DNA of 64,000 bases from Thiohalomonas sp041685045 (GCA_041685045.1 JAWLGP010000003.1:62001-126000), one strand, 5' to 3'. Counted from the first letter of the stretch, positions 27,558 to 37,466 are shown. Numbers and translations: made by a program. Notes: generated by a model from the letters alone, not told the origin.

Positions 27558-28181
27558 ATGAACAAGAATTTGACCGACAAGACGCTCGCCCTCGCCGGCA
27601 TTTTTCAGGCCGTTCACCTGGTCGACCAGGTGGCCCGCCGCGGAAGCGCCGACAACTCGGATGTGGAGACCTGTATCCGCTCCCTGTTCGTCACCTCGCC
27701 GCAGACCACGGAGGATGTCTACGGCAGCGCCGCACAGCTCCGCACCGGCCTCGAAATCCTGGAACGCCAGCTCACCACCGGCGCCGCCCCGCGCAATGCC
27801 GAACTGACCCGCTACGCGGTCGCCGTGCTGCACCTGGAACGGAAGCTGTTCAAGCGGCCGGACCTGCTGGACAAGGTCGGCCGAGGCCTCGAGCGCGCCG
27901 AACGTCAGGCAGAGCATTTCGCCCTGACCCACGACAATGTCTTTGCCGGCCTGGCCGATACCTACGTGAACACCGTCAGCACCCTGACGCCGCGGATCAT
28001 GGTCACCGGTGAACACGGTCACCTCAATCACACCCCGGTCTCCAACCGCGTCCGCGCCCTGCTGCTGGCCGCCATCCGCTCCGCGGTACTCTACTACCAA
28101 AGCGGCGGCAGCCGCCTGCAACTCCTCTTCCGCCGCAAGGCCCTCCTCGACGAGGCCCGTCGCCTCCTGCGTACCGCATAA
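27558..28181 (+). CDS. hflD: High-frequency lysogenization protein HflD homologue
   Basis: HflD is a helical, peripheral membrane protein that binds lambda CII in E. coli; its normal cellular role is unclear. The 207-residue sequence has the typical LALAGIFQAVHLVDQVARRG start, VYGSAAQLRTGLEILERQL, RYAVAVLHLERKL and LNHTPVSNRVRALLLAAIRS. It follows mnmA by 49 bp, its usual position. purB, which follows in E. coli, is absent; the convergent nifA gene is found instead. Confidence 0.92.
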   Translation: MNKNLTDKTLALAGIFQAVHLVDQVARRGSADNSDVETCIRSLFVTSPQTTEDVYGSAAQLRTGLEILERQLTTGAAPRNAELTRYAVAVLHLERKLFKRPDLLDKVGRGLERAERQAEHFALTHDNVFAGLADTYVNTVSTLTPRIMVTGEHGHLNHTPVSNRVRALLLAAIRSAVLYYQSGGSRLQLLFRRKALLDEARRLLRTA

Positions 28182-28186
28182 AGATC

Positions 28187-28327
28187 CAACGCAAAGACGC
28201 GAAGGCGCAAAGGAAGGGATGCGGTAAGCGTGCGGAAGGCGTCGCGCTCATTCCAACTCCCCCTAGAACGGTAGGCACCGAATAAAGAAACCTTTGCGCC
28301 CTTCGCGTCTTCGCGCCTTTGCGTTGA
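28187..28327. repeat. CGCAAAGA-family inverted-repeat element
   Basis: The left arm CAACGCAAAGACGCGAAGG (from 28188) and the right arm around CTTCGCGTCTTCGCGCC to 28327 are inverted, with arms built from an 8-9 bp CGCAAAGR unit and a core of about 75 bp. It fills the gap between the convergent hflD and nifA genes and could work as a bidirectional terminator. Confidence 0.88.
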
Positions 28328-28340
28328 AGGCTTTTCGCCA

Positions 28341-29861
<1,521 letters not shown>

Positions 29862-29873
29862 GATGATTCCAAA

Positions 29874-31481
29874 TCAGGCGTCGCGGGACTTGGTCGGAAG
29901 GGAAACGGTGACGCGGCTACCGCGCGGCTCGCCCGGCTCCAGGGCCAGGGTGGCGGCATGGCGGTTGACTACCTCCTGCACCAGCGCCAGCCCCATACCC
30001 GGATGGCCCTTTTCGCCGCGGGTGGTGAAGAACGGTTCGAAAATTCGGAATCGGAGCGCATCATCGATCCCCTCCCCCTGATCGGCGATCACCACCTGCA
30101 CGTGCCCTGCACCATCGGTCAAGGTGCGCACCAACAACTCCCGGCGCTGGGCAGGGACCTCCTCCAATGCATCGAGGGCGTTGTCGACCAGTTGCTTGAA
30201 CATCCCGCGCAGATCGCCCTCGAACCCGTTGAGCGCCGGCAACACCGATGCCGGCTGCCAGTCCACGGTGACGCCGAGAGCCAGCATGCGCGGGGTGACC
30301 ACCGCCAGCACATCGCGCAGCAGTTCATTGAGATTGAGCGGTACCGCCGCCTCGTTGCGCGGCCGCAGTCCCGAGGATTCAAAGGTGGCGATCGCTTCGT
30401 TTCCCGCATTCAGCGCCTGGCGCAGCACGTCAATGATGCCGCCATCCGATTCCGGGCACTTGCCGATGCGCCGCTCCAGCATGCCGAGTGCTGCCGACAG
30501 CAGATTGAACGGGCCACGCAGCTGATAGGCCGCCGCCGCCAGCGTCTCGCGAAGCGCCTGCTCCCGCTCCGATTCCGCCATCAGGGCATGCATGGCGTTG
30601 GTCCGGATCTGCTCCTGCTGGCGGTGCAGGTCCGTGGTTTCTTTCGCCATCAGCAGCAGGTAGTCGTTTGTTTCCTCCCTGAAGAAGGCATCGGCACTCG
30701 GGTCGCGTTCGCGAAACCAGGTTCCAGAGCAGGCGAACCAGCGGGTGCTGCCGCCGAACGAAAAGGTCACTTCCAGATCGGCGAAGCCCATACCGGGATG
30801 GCCGCCGATCCGTTCGCGGGCCGCGCTCAGGATCACACCGGCCGGTTCCCGGCCCATGTCACTGGCCAGCGTCTTGTAGGCGATATTGTCAAGGACGACC
30901 TGCTGTTGCCCATCGAGTAGCGCCACCGCCACCGGCGCGGCATCCATGGCCGACTCCAGCAACGCCTTTTGATTGGCGGCCTGCTGCTCCAGGCGATGCA
31001 TTTCGGTCACGTCGCGGTGCATGCCGAGATAGTGCGAAGTGCGGCCGGATGCATCGATAACCGGCGCCACGATCAGCTCGGCCAGATAGCGGCGCCCGTC
31101 GCGGCGTCGATTGACCATGCGACCTGACCAGGGCCGCTGTTCGGTGAGCGCGCCCCACAGATCCTGATAGACGTGGCGGGGCGTCCGCTTGTCGGACAGC
31201 AGCGACTCGTTATGCCCGAGCACGGCATCCAGGGTGTATCCGGTCACGCGCACGAAGGCCGGGTTGACGTAGAGGATGTTGGCATCGAGATCGGTAATCG
31301 AAATGGCGACCTGCGCCTGTTCGACGGCCGCATAGAACAGACGCGGCGGCAAGGCCCCGGCGACCTGATCGACCGCCCTACCCAGTGATTCGATCAGCAC
31401 CTGAGGTGTGCCGTGCGGCGGCGCGGCCAGAAAGTCGCGGATCACGTCGGCCAGGCTGTCCATGGTCGGTGACTCGCTCAT
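29874..31481 (-). CDS. nifL: NifL, redox and nitrogen-status anti-activator of NifA
   Basis: NifL inhibits NifA when oxygen or fixed nitrogen is present. The 535-residue protein has a first PAS domain (about 46-165; family members bind FAD here), a second PAS domain (about 170-290), a dimerisation helix region and a GHKL ATP-binding domain with N box LVDNALDAL, G1 DQGEGIDD and G2 GHPGMGLALV. Where histidine kinases have the phospho-acceptor His there is Y319 (AAAYQLRGPFN), so phosphotransfer is not expected; NifL works by protein-protein contact. GGAGGT sits 8 bp before the ATG. Confidence 0.95.
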   Translation of the reverse strand: MSESPTMDSLADVIRDFLAAPPHGTPQVLIESLGRAVDQVAGALPPRLFYAAVEQAQVAISITDLDANILYVNPAFVRVTGYTLDAVLGHNESLLSDKRTPRHVYQDLWGALTEQRPWSGRMVNRRRDGRRYLAELIVAPVIDASGRTSHYLGMHRDVTEMHRLEQQAANQKALLESAMDAAPVAVALLDGQQQVVLDNIAYKTLASDMGREPAGVILSAARERIGGHPGMGFADLEVTFSFGGSTRWFACSGTWFRERDPSADAFFREETNDYLLLMAKETTDLHRQQEQIRTNAMHALMAESEREQALRETLAAAAYQLRGPFNLLSAALGMLERRIGKCPESDGGIIDVLRQALNAGNEAIATFESSGLRPRNEAAVPLNLNELLRDVLAVVTPRMLALGVTVDWQPASVLPALNGFEGDLRGMFKQLVDNALDALEEVPAQRRELLVRTLTDGAGHVQVVIADQGEGIDDALRFRIFEPFFTTRGEKGHPGMGLALVQEVVNRHAATLALEPGEPRGSRVTVSLPTKSRDA

Positions 31482-31648
31482 GGCCTACTACCTCCGTCTT
31501 CTCTCATATCACGTTCCCGGTTCGTGGACCGAAATTCATCTGTTCTCTCGCCGAGGCGCCAAGCTTGTCATCGCGATGCCGATTTACTCAGCTTCCCTTA
31601 ATGATCCTGGCGTCTTGCGAGAGCCCTCTGTCTTGCTTCAGGGCAAAC

Positions 31649-31663
31649 GCAAATTGCGGGCCA
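31649..31663 (-). promoter_or_regulatory. Candidate sigma-54 promoter for nifLA
   Basis: On the minus strand the sequence reads TGGCCCG-CAAT-TTGC, differing from the -24/-12 consensus TGGCACG-N4-TTGC at one base and keeping the exact GG-to-GC spacing. Transcription would start near 31637, giving a 5' leader of about 155 nt before nifL. The two NifA-type sites lie upstream, centred near -68 and -114. Confidence 0.6.
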
Positions 31664-31696
31664 AATCGTATGCGCGGGGTTGATCGTGCGTGTGCC

Positions 31697-31712
31697 TGTC
31701 GTATTTCCTACA
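31697..31712. promoter_or_regulatory. NifA upstream activator site 1
   Basis: TGTCGTATTTCCTACA is a perfect TGT-N10-ACA, the established NifA binding site. It lies about 180 bp before the rnfA start point and about 68 bp before that of nifLA, so it may serve both directions. Confidence 0.75.
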
Positions 31713-31742
31713 TTGCCGCTGTCGATCCGGGCGGTGTTGCAG

Positions 31743-31758
31743 TGTTCGTCACACGACA
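31743..31758. promoter_or_regulatory. NifA upstream activator site 2
   Basis: TGTTCGTCACACGACA is a second perfect TGT-N10-ACA, 46 bp from the first centre to centre and about 140 bp before the predicted rnf start point, a common distance for NifA-activated promoters. The rest of the 436 bp nifL-rnfA gap holds no gene I can support. Confidence 0.8.
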
Positions 31759-31863
31759 TTCGCTCCCCATTTTGGGGCGGGCGTGCCGATCGGCTCCCGA
31801 AAAGCGTGCACTGCCCCGCCCCTCACGTGTCCCGGCGTGGTCATCCCGACAAAGCCGTAGCGG

Positions 31864-31879
31864 TGGCACGGATACTGCA
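31864..31879 (+). promoter_or_regulatory. Sigma-54 promoter of the rnf operon
   Basis: TGGCACGGATACTGCA matches the -24/-12 consensus with a perfect -24 box (TGGCACG) and one mismatch in the -12 box (CTGCA for TTGCA), with correct spacing. Transcription would begin near 31890, 28 nt before the rnfA ATG. Confidence 0.85.
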
Positions 31880-31917
31880 CCCTGCTTCGCAACGACCACT
31901 GGGAACGACACAGTGCA

Positions 31918-32499
31918 ATGAGCGAATACCTGTTGATCCTGTTAGGCACGGCCCTGGTCAATAACGTCGTGCTGGTGAAGTTCCTGGGGCTCTGCCCGTT
32001 CATGGGCGTCTCCAACAAACTCGACACGGCGCTCGGCATGGGGCTGGCCACCACGTTCGTGCTCACCCTCGCCTCGGTCGCCAGTTGGGCGCTGGAGCGT
32101 TTCGTGCTGGTGCCCCTCGAGGTCGAGTTCCTGCGCATCCTCTCCTTCATCCTGGTGATCGCCGCGGTTGTGCAGTTCACCGAGACGGTGATCCGCAAGA
32201 CCAGTCCGGTCCTCTACCAGATGCTGGGGATCTTCCTGCCGCTCATCACCACCAACTGCGCGGTGCTGGGCGTGGCGTTGCTCAACGTGCAGGAGGGCAA
32301 CGGCCTTATCGAGAGCTTTATGTACGGGTTCGGCTCCGCCCTCGGCTTCACCCTGGTGATGGTGATGTTCGCCGGGGTACGCGAGCGGCTGGCGCTGTCG
32401 TCGGTGCCGGCGGCGTTCGCCGGGGCGCCGATCGGTTTCATTGCCGCCGGGCTGCTGTCCCTGGCGTTCATGGGATTTACCGGCCTGCCGGTCAAATAA
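31918..32499 (+). CDS. rnfA: Electron transport complex subunit RnfA
   Basis: RnfA is an integral membrane subunit of the Rnf complex, which uses ion-motive force to drive electrons from NADH to ferredoxin or flavodoxin. The 193-residue protein has six hydrophobic helices with the NNVVLVKFLGLCPFMGVSNK and LITTNCAVLGVALL motifs; in solved Rnf and Nqr structures, cysteines of the paired RnfA/RnfE subunits hold an intramembrane iron-sulfur cluster. It is the first gene of rnfABCDGEH, directly behind a sigma-54 promoter, so the complex probably supplies nitrogenase. Confidence 0.96.
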   Translation: MSEYLLILLGTALVNNVVLVKFLGLCPFMGVSNKLDTALGMGLATTFVLTLASVASWALERFVLVPLEVEFLRILSFILVIAAVVQFTETVIRKTSPVLYQMLGIFLPLITTNCAVLGVALLNVQEGNGLIESFMYGFGSALGFTLVMVMFAGVRERLALSSVPAAFAGAPIGFIAAGLLSLAFMGFTGLPVK

Positions 32500-32511
32500 G
32501 GGAGCGAGAAC

Positions 32512-33054
32512 ATGCACGCGATCCTGGTCCTGACCCTCCTCGGCCTCGCCCTCGGTTTCCTGCTCGGGCTGGCGGCCAAGAAGTTCAAGGTGGAAAGCGA
32601 TCCGCTGGTCGATGAAATTGCCGGGTTGCTGCCGGGCACCAACTGCGGCCAGTGCGGCATGCCAGGTTGTCCGGCGGCGGCCCAGGCGCTTGCCGCCGGC
32701 GAGGCCCCGCTCAATCTCTGCCCACCCGGCGGCAAGACGCTGGTGGAGGCATTGGCCGAGAGGCTAAACATCAGTGTCGACCTCGCCGCCCTGGGCGACG
32801 ACACCCTGAAACTCGCCCGCGTCGATGAGCACCTCTGCATTGGCTGCTTCAAGTGCCAGAAGGTCTGCCCCACCGACGCCGTCGTCGGTGCCCCCAAGCA
32901 GATCCACGTGGTGTTTTACGAGGCCTGCACCGGCTGCGGCGCCTGTGTCGACGTCTGCCCCACCGAGTGCATGCAGATGGTCGAACCCGAACCCGGCCTG
33001 CGCGAGTGGCGCTGGCCGAAACCCGAAATCGAACTGCCGCGGGCAGCGGCCTAA
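32512..33054 (+). CDS. rnfB: Electron transport complex subunit RnfB (ferredoxin-like)
   Basis: RnfB passes electrons from the membrane part of Rnf to soluble ferredoxin. The 180-residue protein has an N-terminal membrane helix (3-22), a 4Fe-4S module with C45, C48, C53 and C70, and two ferredoxin-type clusters in CIGCFKCQKVCPTDAV and CTGCGACVDVCPTECM. The length is close to the usual proteobacterial form. A 146 bp inverted-repeat element separates it from rnfC. Confidence 0.96.
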   Translation: MHAILVLTLLGLALGFLLGLAAKKFKVESDPLVDEIAGLLPGTNCGQCGMPGCPAAAQALAAGEAPLNLCPPGGKTLVEALAERLNISVDLAALGDDTLKLARVDEHLCIGCFKCQKVCPTDAVVGAPKQIHVVFYEACTGCGACVDVCPTECMQMVEPEPGLREWRWPKPEIELPRAAA

Positions 33055-33062
33055 AAAGGGTT

Positions 33063-33208
33063 GATCCGCAAATGAACGCGAATGAACGCAAATTTTTGAA
33101 AACAGGTGTTTCCACTGCGGTTGCACACGGCAGATATCAGCGAACTGCGGAGACCAGAAAGTGAAACTTCCTGTTATTCGCGTTTATTCGCGTTCATCTG
33201 CGGATCAC
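33063..33208. repeat. CGCGAATGAA-family inverted-repeat element inside the rnf operon
   Basis: The left arm GATCCGCAAATGAACGCG begins at 33063 and the right arm, ending GCGGATCAC, is at 33174-33208. The arms are inverted and of the same family as 8333-8462. The element sits between the co-directional rnfB and rnfC genes, where the transcript could fold it into a long hairpin. Confidence 0.9.
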
Positions 33209-33230
33209 TAATCCAAAACGGTATCCATCG

Positions 33231-34706
33231 ATGCGACTGTTTCGGTTTAAAGGCGGCGTACACCCCGACGAGCACAAGGGGCCTACCAGCGATCTGGCGG
33301 TTCGCCCGCTGCCGTTGCCGGTGCGACTCCATGTACCGATGCAGCAGCACATCGGCGTACCGGCCAAGCCCTCGGTCAAGATCGGCCAACGCGTCCTCAA
33401 AGGGCAGGTGATCGGTGAGCCCGACGTCGGCCTGTCGGTAGCGGTTCACGCACCGACCTCGGGCACGGTGCTTGCTGTGGACGACGTAACCGCGCCGCAC
33501 CCGTCGGGGCTGTCGACCCTGGCGGTGGTGATCGAGCCCGACGGCGAGGAGCGCTGGTGCGATGTGGTGGTACCCATCGACCCGTTCCAGATCGAACCGG
33601 AGGTGATCGCCGGCAAGGTGGGAGCGGCCGGTATCGTCGGCATGGGCGGCGCAGCGTTTCCCTCCGCCGTGAAGCTGAACCTCGGCCTCTCCAAGCCGAT
33701 CCACACCCTTGTGATCAACGGTGCCGAGTGCGAACCCTATCTCACCGCCGACGACCGGCTGATGCGCGAGCGCGCCGACGGCGTGATCGACGGCATCCGC
33801 ATTATGCAGCACGCCCTCGGCGCCGGGACCGCCCATGTCGCCATCGAGGACAACAAGCCGGCGGCACAGAAGGCGATGCGCGCGGCCGCCGAGCCTTATC
33901 CCGCCATCCGCATCGTCGGCGTGCCGACCCGCTACCCGATGGGTTCGGAAAAACAGATGATTCAGACCGTCACCGGGTTGGAAGTGCCGGCCGGTCAGTT
34001 AAGCGCCGCGGTCGGCGTGCTGGTGCACAATGTCGCCACTGCCTACGCCGTGCACCAGGCGATCCGCTTCGGCCGACCGCTGGTGTCACGCATCGTCACG
34101 GTAAGTGGCGGCGCCATCGCCGCGCCGGCCAACCTGGAGGTACCGTTCGGCACCCGCGTACAGGACCTCATCGATCACTGCGGCGGCTATCGCGAGGAGC
34201 CGGCGCGGCTGGTGCTCGGCGGGCCGATGATGGGCGTTGCCCTCGCCCATACCGATATCCCCGTGGTGAAGGGCAGCAACGGTGTGCTGGCGCTGACCGC
34301 CGATGAGATCGCCAATGCCCGCCCGCCCCACGCCTGCATCCGCTGCGGTCAGTGCTCGAACGTCTGCCCCCTCGGGCTGCTGCCGCTGGAGATGGCGGCC
34401 CGCATTCGCGCCGGCAAGAGCGAGGCCGCCGCCGACTTCGGCCTCGCCGACTGCATCGGCTGCGGCTCCTGCGCCTATGTCTGCCCCGCCCACATTCCGC
34501 TCACCCAGTACTTCAACTTCGCCAAGGGCGAACTGGCCGCGAAGCGCGAGGCCAAGCGCAAGGGCGAATACACCAGGCAGTTGGCCCAGGCGCGCCGTGA
34601 ACGCCTGGAGCGGGAGCAACGCGAAAAGAAGGAAAAGATGGCCGCACGCAAACGGGCCGCCGCCCAAAAAAAGGCGGCCGAGACTCAACAGGAGGCCGGG
34701 CAATGA
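33231..34706 (+). CDS. rnfC: Electron transport complex subunit RnfC
   Basis: RnfC carries the NADH- and FMN-binding site of the Rnf complex and two 4Fe-4S clusters. The 491-residue protein starts MRLFRFKGGVHPDEHKGPTS, has the glycine-rich GIVGMGGAAFPSAVKL and NGAECEPYLTADDRLM segments, and ferredoxin motifs CIRCGQCSNVCPLGLLP and CIGCGSCAYVCPAHIPL. The C-terminus is a charged Lys/Arg/Ala helix, as in other proteobacterial RnfC. Its stop codon overlaps rnfD by 4 bp. Confidence 0.96.
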   Translation: MRLFRFKGGVHPDEHKGPTSDLAVRPLPLPVRLHVPMQQHIGVPAKPSVKIGQRVLKGQVIGEPDVGLSVAVHAPTSGTVLAVDDVTAPHPSGLSTLAVVIEPDGEERWCDVVVPIDPFQIEPEVIAGKVGAAGIVGMGGAAFPSAVKLNLGLSKPIHTLVINGAECEPYLTADDRLMRERADGVIDGIRIMQHALGAGTAHVAIEDNKPAAQKAMRAAAEPYPAIRIVGVPTRYPMGSEKQMIQTVTGLEVPAGQLSAAVGVLVHNVATAYAVHQAIRFGRPLVSRIVTVSGGAIAAPANLEVPFGTRVQDLIDHCGGYREEPARLVLGGPMMGVALAHTDIPVVKGSNGVLALTADEIANARPPHACIRCGQCSNVCPLGLLPLEMAARIRAGKSEAAADFGLADCIGCGSCAYVCPAHIPLTQYFNFAKGELAAKREAKRKGEYTRQLAQARRERLEREQREKKEKMAARKRAAAQKKAAETQQEAGQ

Positions 34707-35785
34707 GCGTACCGGTTCTGACCGCCCCCCACGCCCACGCCCACGCCTCGGTGCGAGGCGTCATGCTCACCGTTTGGCTGGCACTGCTGCCGGCGAGCAC
34801 ATACGGGCTGTGGCTGTTCGGCTGGCCCGCCCTCAACCTGCTGCTTGTCACCTGCGCCTTCGCCCTGCTGGGTGAGGCACTGTCGCTGCGCATCGCCGGC
34901 AGGCCGTTACGCCCTTACCTGACCGACGGCTCCGCCCTGCTTACCGCCTGGCTTTTGGCCATGAGCCTGCCGCCCTGGGCACCGTGGTGGATCGGCGCGG
35001 TCGGCGGCCTGTTTGCGGTGGTGGTCGGCAAGCACGTGTTCGGCGGACTGGGCCAGAACCTGTTCAACCCGGCGATGCTCGCCCGCGTCGCACTGCTCAT
35101 CTCCTTTCCGCTGGAGATGACCCAGTGGGCCAATCCGGCCCCGCTCGGCAGTGCCCAGGCACCCGGCTTTATGGACGGCCTGCTTATCACCTTCGGCGGT
35201 CACCCGGCGATCGATTCGGTCACCGGCGCCTCGATCCTCGGCCATATCAAGACCGAGCTCTCCCGCGGCCATGAGGTGGCAGCCGCCCTCGCCGGCAACT
35301 TCGACCGGCTCGACGCCGCGGTCGGCGGCATGCGCGGCTCCCTGGCGGAAACCTCGGCGGGACTGCTGCTGCTCGGCGGTCTGTTCCTGATCGCCCGCCG
35401 CGTGATCGGCTGGCAGATCCCACTCGGGCTACTCGGCAGCGTCGCCCTGTTCTCCGGCATCGCACACCTCGTCGATCCGGGCCGCTTTGCCGACCCGCTG
35501 GTGCATCTGCTCTCTGGCGGTCTGATGCTCGGCGCGTTTTTCATTGCCACCGATCCGGTGGGCTCACCCGCCAGTCGCCTGGGGCAGTTCCTGTTCGGCG
35601 CCGGCTGTGGCGCCCTGGTATTCGCCATCCGCACCTGGGGCGGTTACCCCGAGGGGGTCGCCTTCGCGGTGCTGCTGATGAATGCGGCCACGCCGCTCAT
35701 CGACCACTACGTGCGTCCGCGCATCTACGGCCGACGCCGCGACGGCGCGCCACTCGAAGTGAAGCGCAAGGGAGCGTCCCAATGA
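34703..35785 (+). CDS. rnfD: Electron transport complex subunit RnfD
   Basis: RnfD is a membrane subunit that carries covalently bound FMN and probably forms the ion path. The 360-residue protein has about nine hydrophobic segments and the typical YLTDGSALLTAWLLAMSLPP and GGLGQNLFNPAMLARV motifs. The flavinylation motif, normally [S/T]GAT, reads DSVTGASIL here, so the FMN acceptor position is S177 rather than Thr. It overlaps rnfC and rnfG by 4 bp each. Confidence 0.95.
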   Translation: MSVPVLTAPHAHAHASVRGVMLTVWLALLPASTYGLWLFGWPALNLLLVTCAFALLGEALSLRIAGRPLRPYLTDGSALLTAWLLAMSLPPWAPWWIGAVGGLFAVVVGKHVFGGLGQNLFNPAMLARVALLISFPLEMTQWANPAPLGSAQAPGFMDGLLITFGGHPAIDSVTGASILGHIKTELSRGHEVAAALAGNFDRLDAAVGGMRGSLAETSAGLLLLGGLFLIARRVIGWQIPLGLLGSVALFSGIAHLVDPGRFADPLVHLLSGGLMLGAFFIATDPVGSPASRLGQFLFGAGCGALVFAIRTWGGYPEGVAFAVLLMNAATPLIDHYVRPRIYGRRRDGAPLEVKRKGASQ

Positions 35786-36432
35786 CCAAAGGCGTTCTCG
35801 TTCCCAGCTATCGCTCGCGTGTTGCCTACCAGGCGATGCTGCTCGGCGGGATGGCGACCCTCGCGTCGGCCACGCTGGTGCTCGGTGACCTGGAGACGCG
35901 CGGCGCCATCGCCGAACGCCGGGCCGAGGACCTCAAGGCTTCATTGAGCCAAGTGGTGCCGGAGCAACTGCACGACAACGATCTGTTGGACGCGCCACTG
36001 ACCGCCGAAGGCCCCGATGGCAAGCCGCTGACGGTCTACCGCGCGGAGACGAAAGGTCAGGTCAGTGCTGTCGCCTTCGAGGTGGTCGGGCAAGGTTATG
36101 CCGGCACCATCACCTGCATCATGGGGCTGGACCGCAACGGCAACGTGCTCGGCGTACGGGTCATTGCCCACGCCGAAACGCCGGGGCTTGGCGACAAAAT
36201 CGAGCCGGCGAAGGACGACTGGATTAACCGCTTCAACGGGCGCTCCCTGACCGATCCCGATACCGCCGGCTGGGCGGTCAAAAAAGACGGAGGCATCTTC
36301 GACCAATTCTCCGGCGCCACCATCACTCCGCGGGCGGTCGTCAATGCCGTCCATGGCGGACTCACCTGGTTCGAGGCGAACCGTGCGCGATTGCTGCAGC
36401 CGGAACCGATCACCGAGGTGGCGGCGCAATGA
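35782..36432 (+). CDS. rnfG: Electron transport complex subunit RnfG
   Basis: RnfG is a membrane-anchored periplasmic subunit with covalently attached FMN. The 216-residue protein has one N-terminal membrane helix (about 16-35) and the flavinylation motif SGAT at 177-180 (DQFSGATITPRAVVNAV) with the acceptor T180 intact. The HAETPGLGDKI segment is typical. It overlaps rnfD by 4 bp and is followed after 37 bp by rnfE. The ApbE flavin transferase that would modify it is not in the window. Confidence 0.95.
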   Translation: MTKGVLVPSYRSRVAYQAMLLGGMATLASATLVLGDLETRGAIAERRAEDLKASLSQVVPEQLHDNDLLDAPLTAEGPDGKPLTVYRAETKGQVSAVAFEVVGQGYAGTITCIMGLDRNGNVLGVRVIAHAETPGLGDKIEPAKDDWINRFNGRSLTDPDTAGWAVKKDGGIFDQFSGATITPRAVVNAVHGGLTWFEANRARLLQPEPITEVAAQ

Positions 36433-36469
36433 CGGTCATCAACGGCAACTCTCTTTCCGGAGCGCACCT

Positions 36470-37153
36470 ATGATCGATTACGCGCGGATCGCCCGCGACG
36501 GGCTGTGGGACAACAACGTGGTTTTTGCCCAGCTGCTGGCACTCTGCCCCCTGTTGGCGGTCACCGGCACCGCGACCAACGGCCTTGGGCTGGGGCTCGC
36601 CTCGCTCTTCGTCCTGGTGGTGGCCAACCTCGTGGTGTCGCTGTTTCGCGGCATCATCACGCCGGAGGTGCGTATCCCTGTGTTCATCCTGCTCATCGCC
36701 GCCATCGTCACTCTGGTGGATATGATGATGAACGCCTGGCTGCACGAGCTACACAAGGTGCTGGGGCTGTTCATTCCGCTCATCGTCACCAACTGCGCCA
36801 TCCTCGGTCGCGCCGAGGCATTCGCCTCGCGCCAGCCGGTGAGGGCTGCGATATTCGACGGCCTGATGATGGGCATCGGATTCATCATTGCGCTGGTCAC
36901 GCTCGGTGCCGCACGCGAAATTGTGGGCAGCGGCACGCTGTTTGCCAACGCGGCGCTGCTGCTCGGTGACGGCTTCCGCTTCCTCGAACTCACGCTGATT
37001 CCGGATTACCGGGGTTTCCTGCTGATGATCCTGCCGCCGGGGGGATTCTTGATGATGGGGTTTCTGATGGCCGGCAAGCGCATTATCGACGCCCGCCGCG
37101 TCGCACGCACACCGCGGCCGCTGGCGTCGGCATCCGCGGCCCCGGCCACTTAG
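36470..37153 (+). CDS. rnfE: Electron transport complex subunit RnfE
   Basis: RnfE is the membrane partner and paralogue of RnfA. From the ATG at 36470 it has 227 residues, beginning MIDYARIARDGLWDNNVVFA; the longer frame would overlap rnfG by 89 bp. Six membrane helices, QLLALCPLLAVTGTATNGLG and LFIPLIVTNCAILGRAEAFA are seen, the latter mirroring the RnfA LITTNCAVLG motif. It is followed 13 bp later by rnfH. Confidence 0.95.
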   Translation: MIDYARIARDGLWDNNVVFAQLLALCPLLAVTGTATNGLGLGLASLFVLVVANLVVSLFRGIITPEVRIPVFILLIAAIVTLVDMMMNAWLHELHKVLGLFIPLIVTNCAILGRAEAFASRQPVRAAIFDGLMMGIGFIIALVTLGAAREIVGSGTLFANAALLLGDGFRFLELTLIPDYRGFLLMILPPGGFLMMGFLMAGKRIIDARRVARTPRPLASASAAPAT

Positions 37154-37166
37154 AAAGGAGCGCCCA

Positions 37167-37436
37167 ATGATGCACATCTCCTTAGTGTATGCCGAACCGG
37201 TGCAGCAGGCGTGGTTGCGGCTGGAGGTGCCTGAGAACTGTACCGTGCTTGAAGCCATCGAGCGCTCCGGGATCCTGAAACGGTTTCCGGAGATCGATCT
37301 GGACGTCCAGACCACGGGCATTTTCGGCAAGGTCGCCAAACCGGATACGCCGCTGCGCGACGGCGATCGGTTGGAGATCTATCGGCCCATCACCGCCGAC
37401 CCGGAAACGGTGCCACGGCGCGACCTGGATGAATAA
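37167..37436 (+). CDS. rnfH: RnfH family ubiquitin-like protein
   Basis: RnfH is a small beta-grasp protein encoded at the end of nitrogen-fixation rnf operons; in Azotobacter it is thought to help maturation of iron-sulfur enzymes. The 89-residue protein shows VYAEPVQQAWLRLEVPENCT, VLEAIERSGIL, GIFGKVAKPDTPLRDGDRLE and IYRPITADPETVPRR. AGAAAGGAG stands 8 bp before the ATG. It closes the operon. Confidence 0.92.
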   Translation: MMHISLVYAEPVQQAWLRLEVPENCTVLEAIERSGILKRFPEIDLDVQTTGIFGKVAKPDTPLRDGDRLEIYRPITADPETVPRRDLDE

Positions 37437-37466
37437 GGCATATCGCTAACACGGCGTGAAATTGGC

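Noticed and set aside
31918..37436. Na+-translocating NADH:quinone reductase (nqr) operon
   Set aside because: The presence of RnfB and RnfC ferredoxin motifs, RnfH and the nifLA linkage identifies Rnf.
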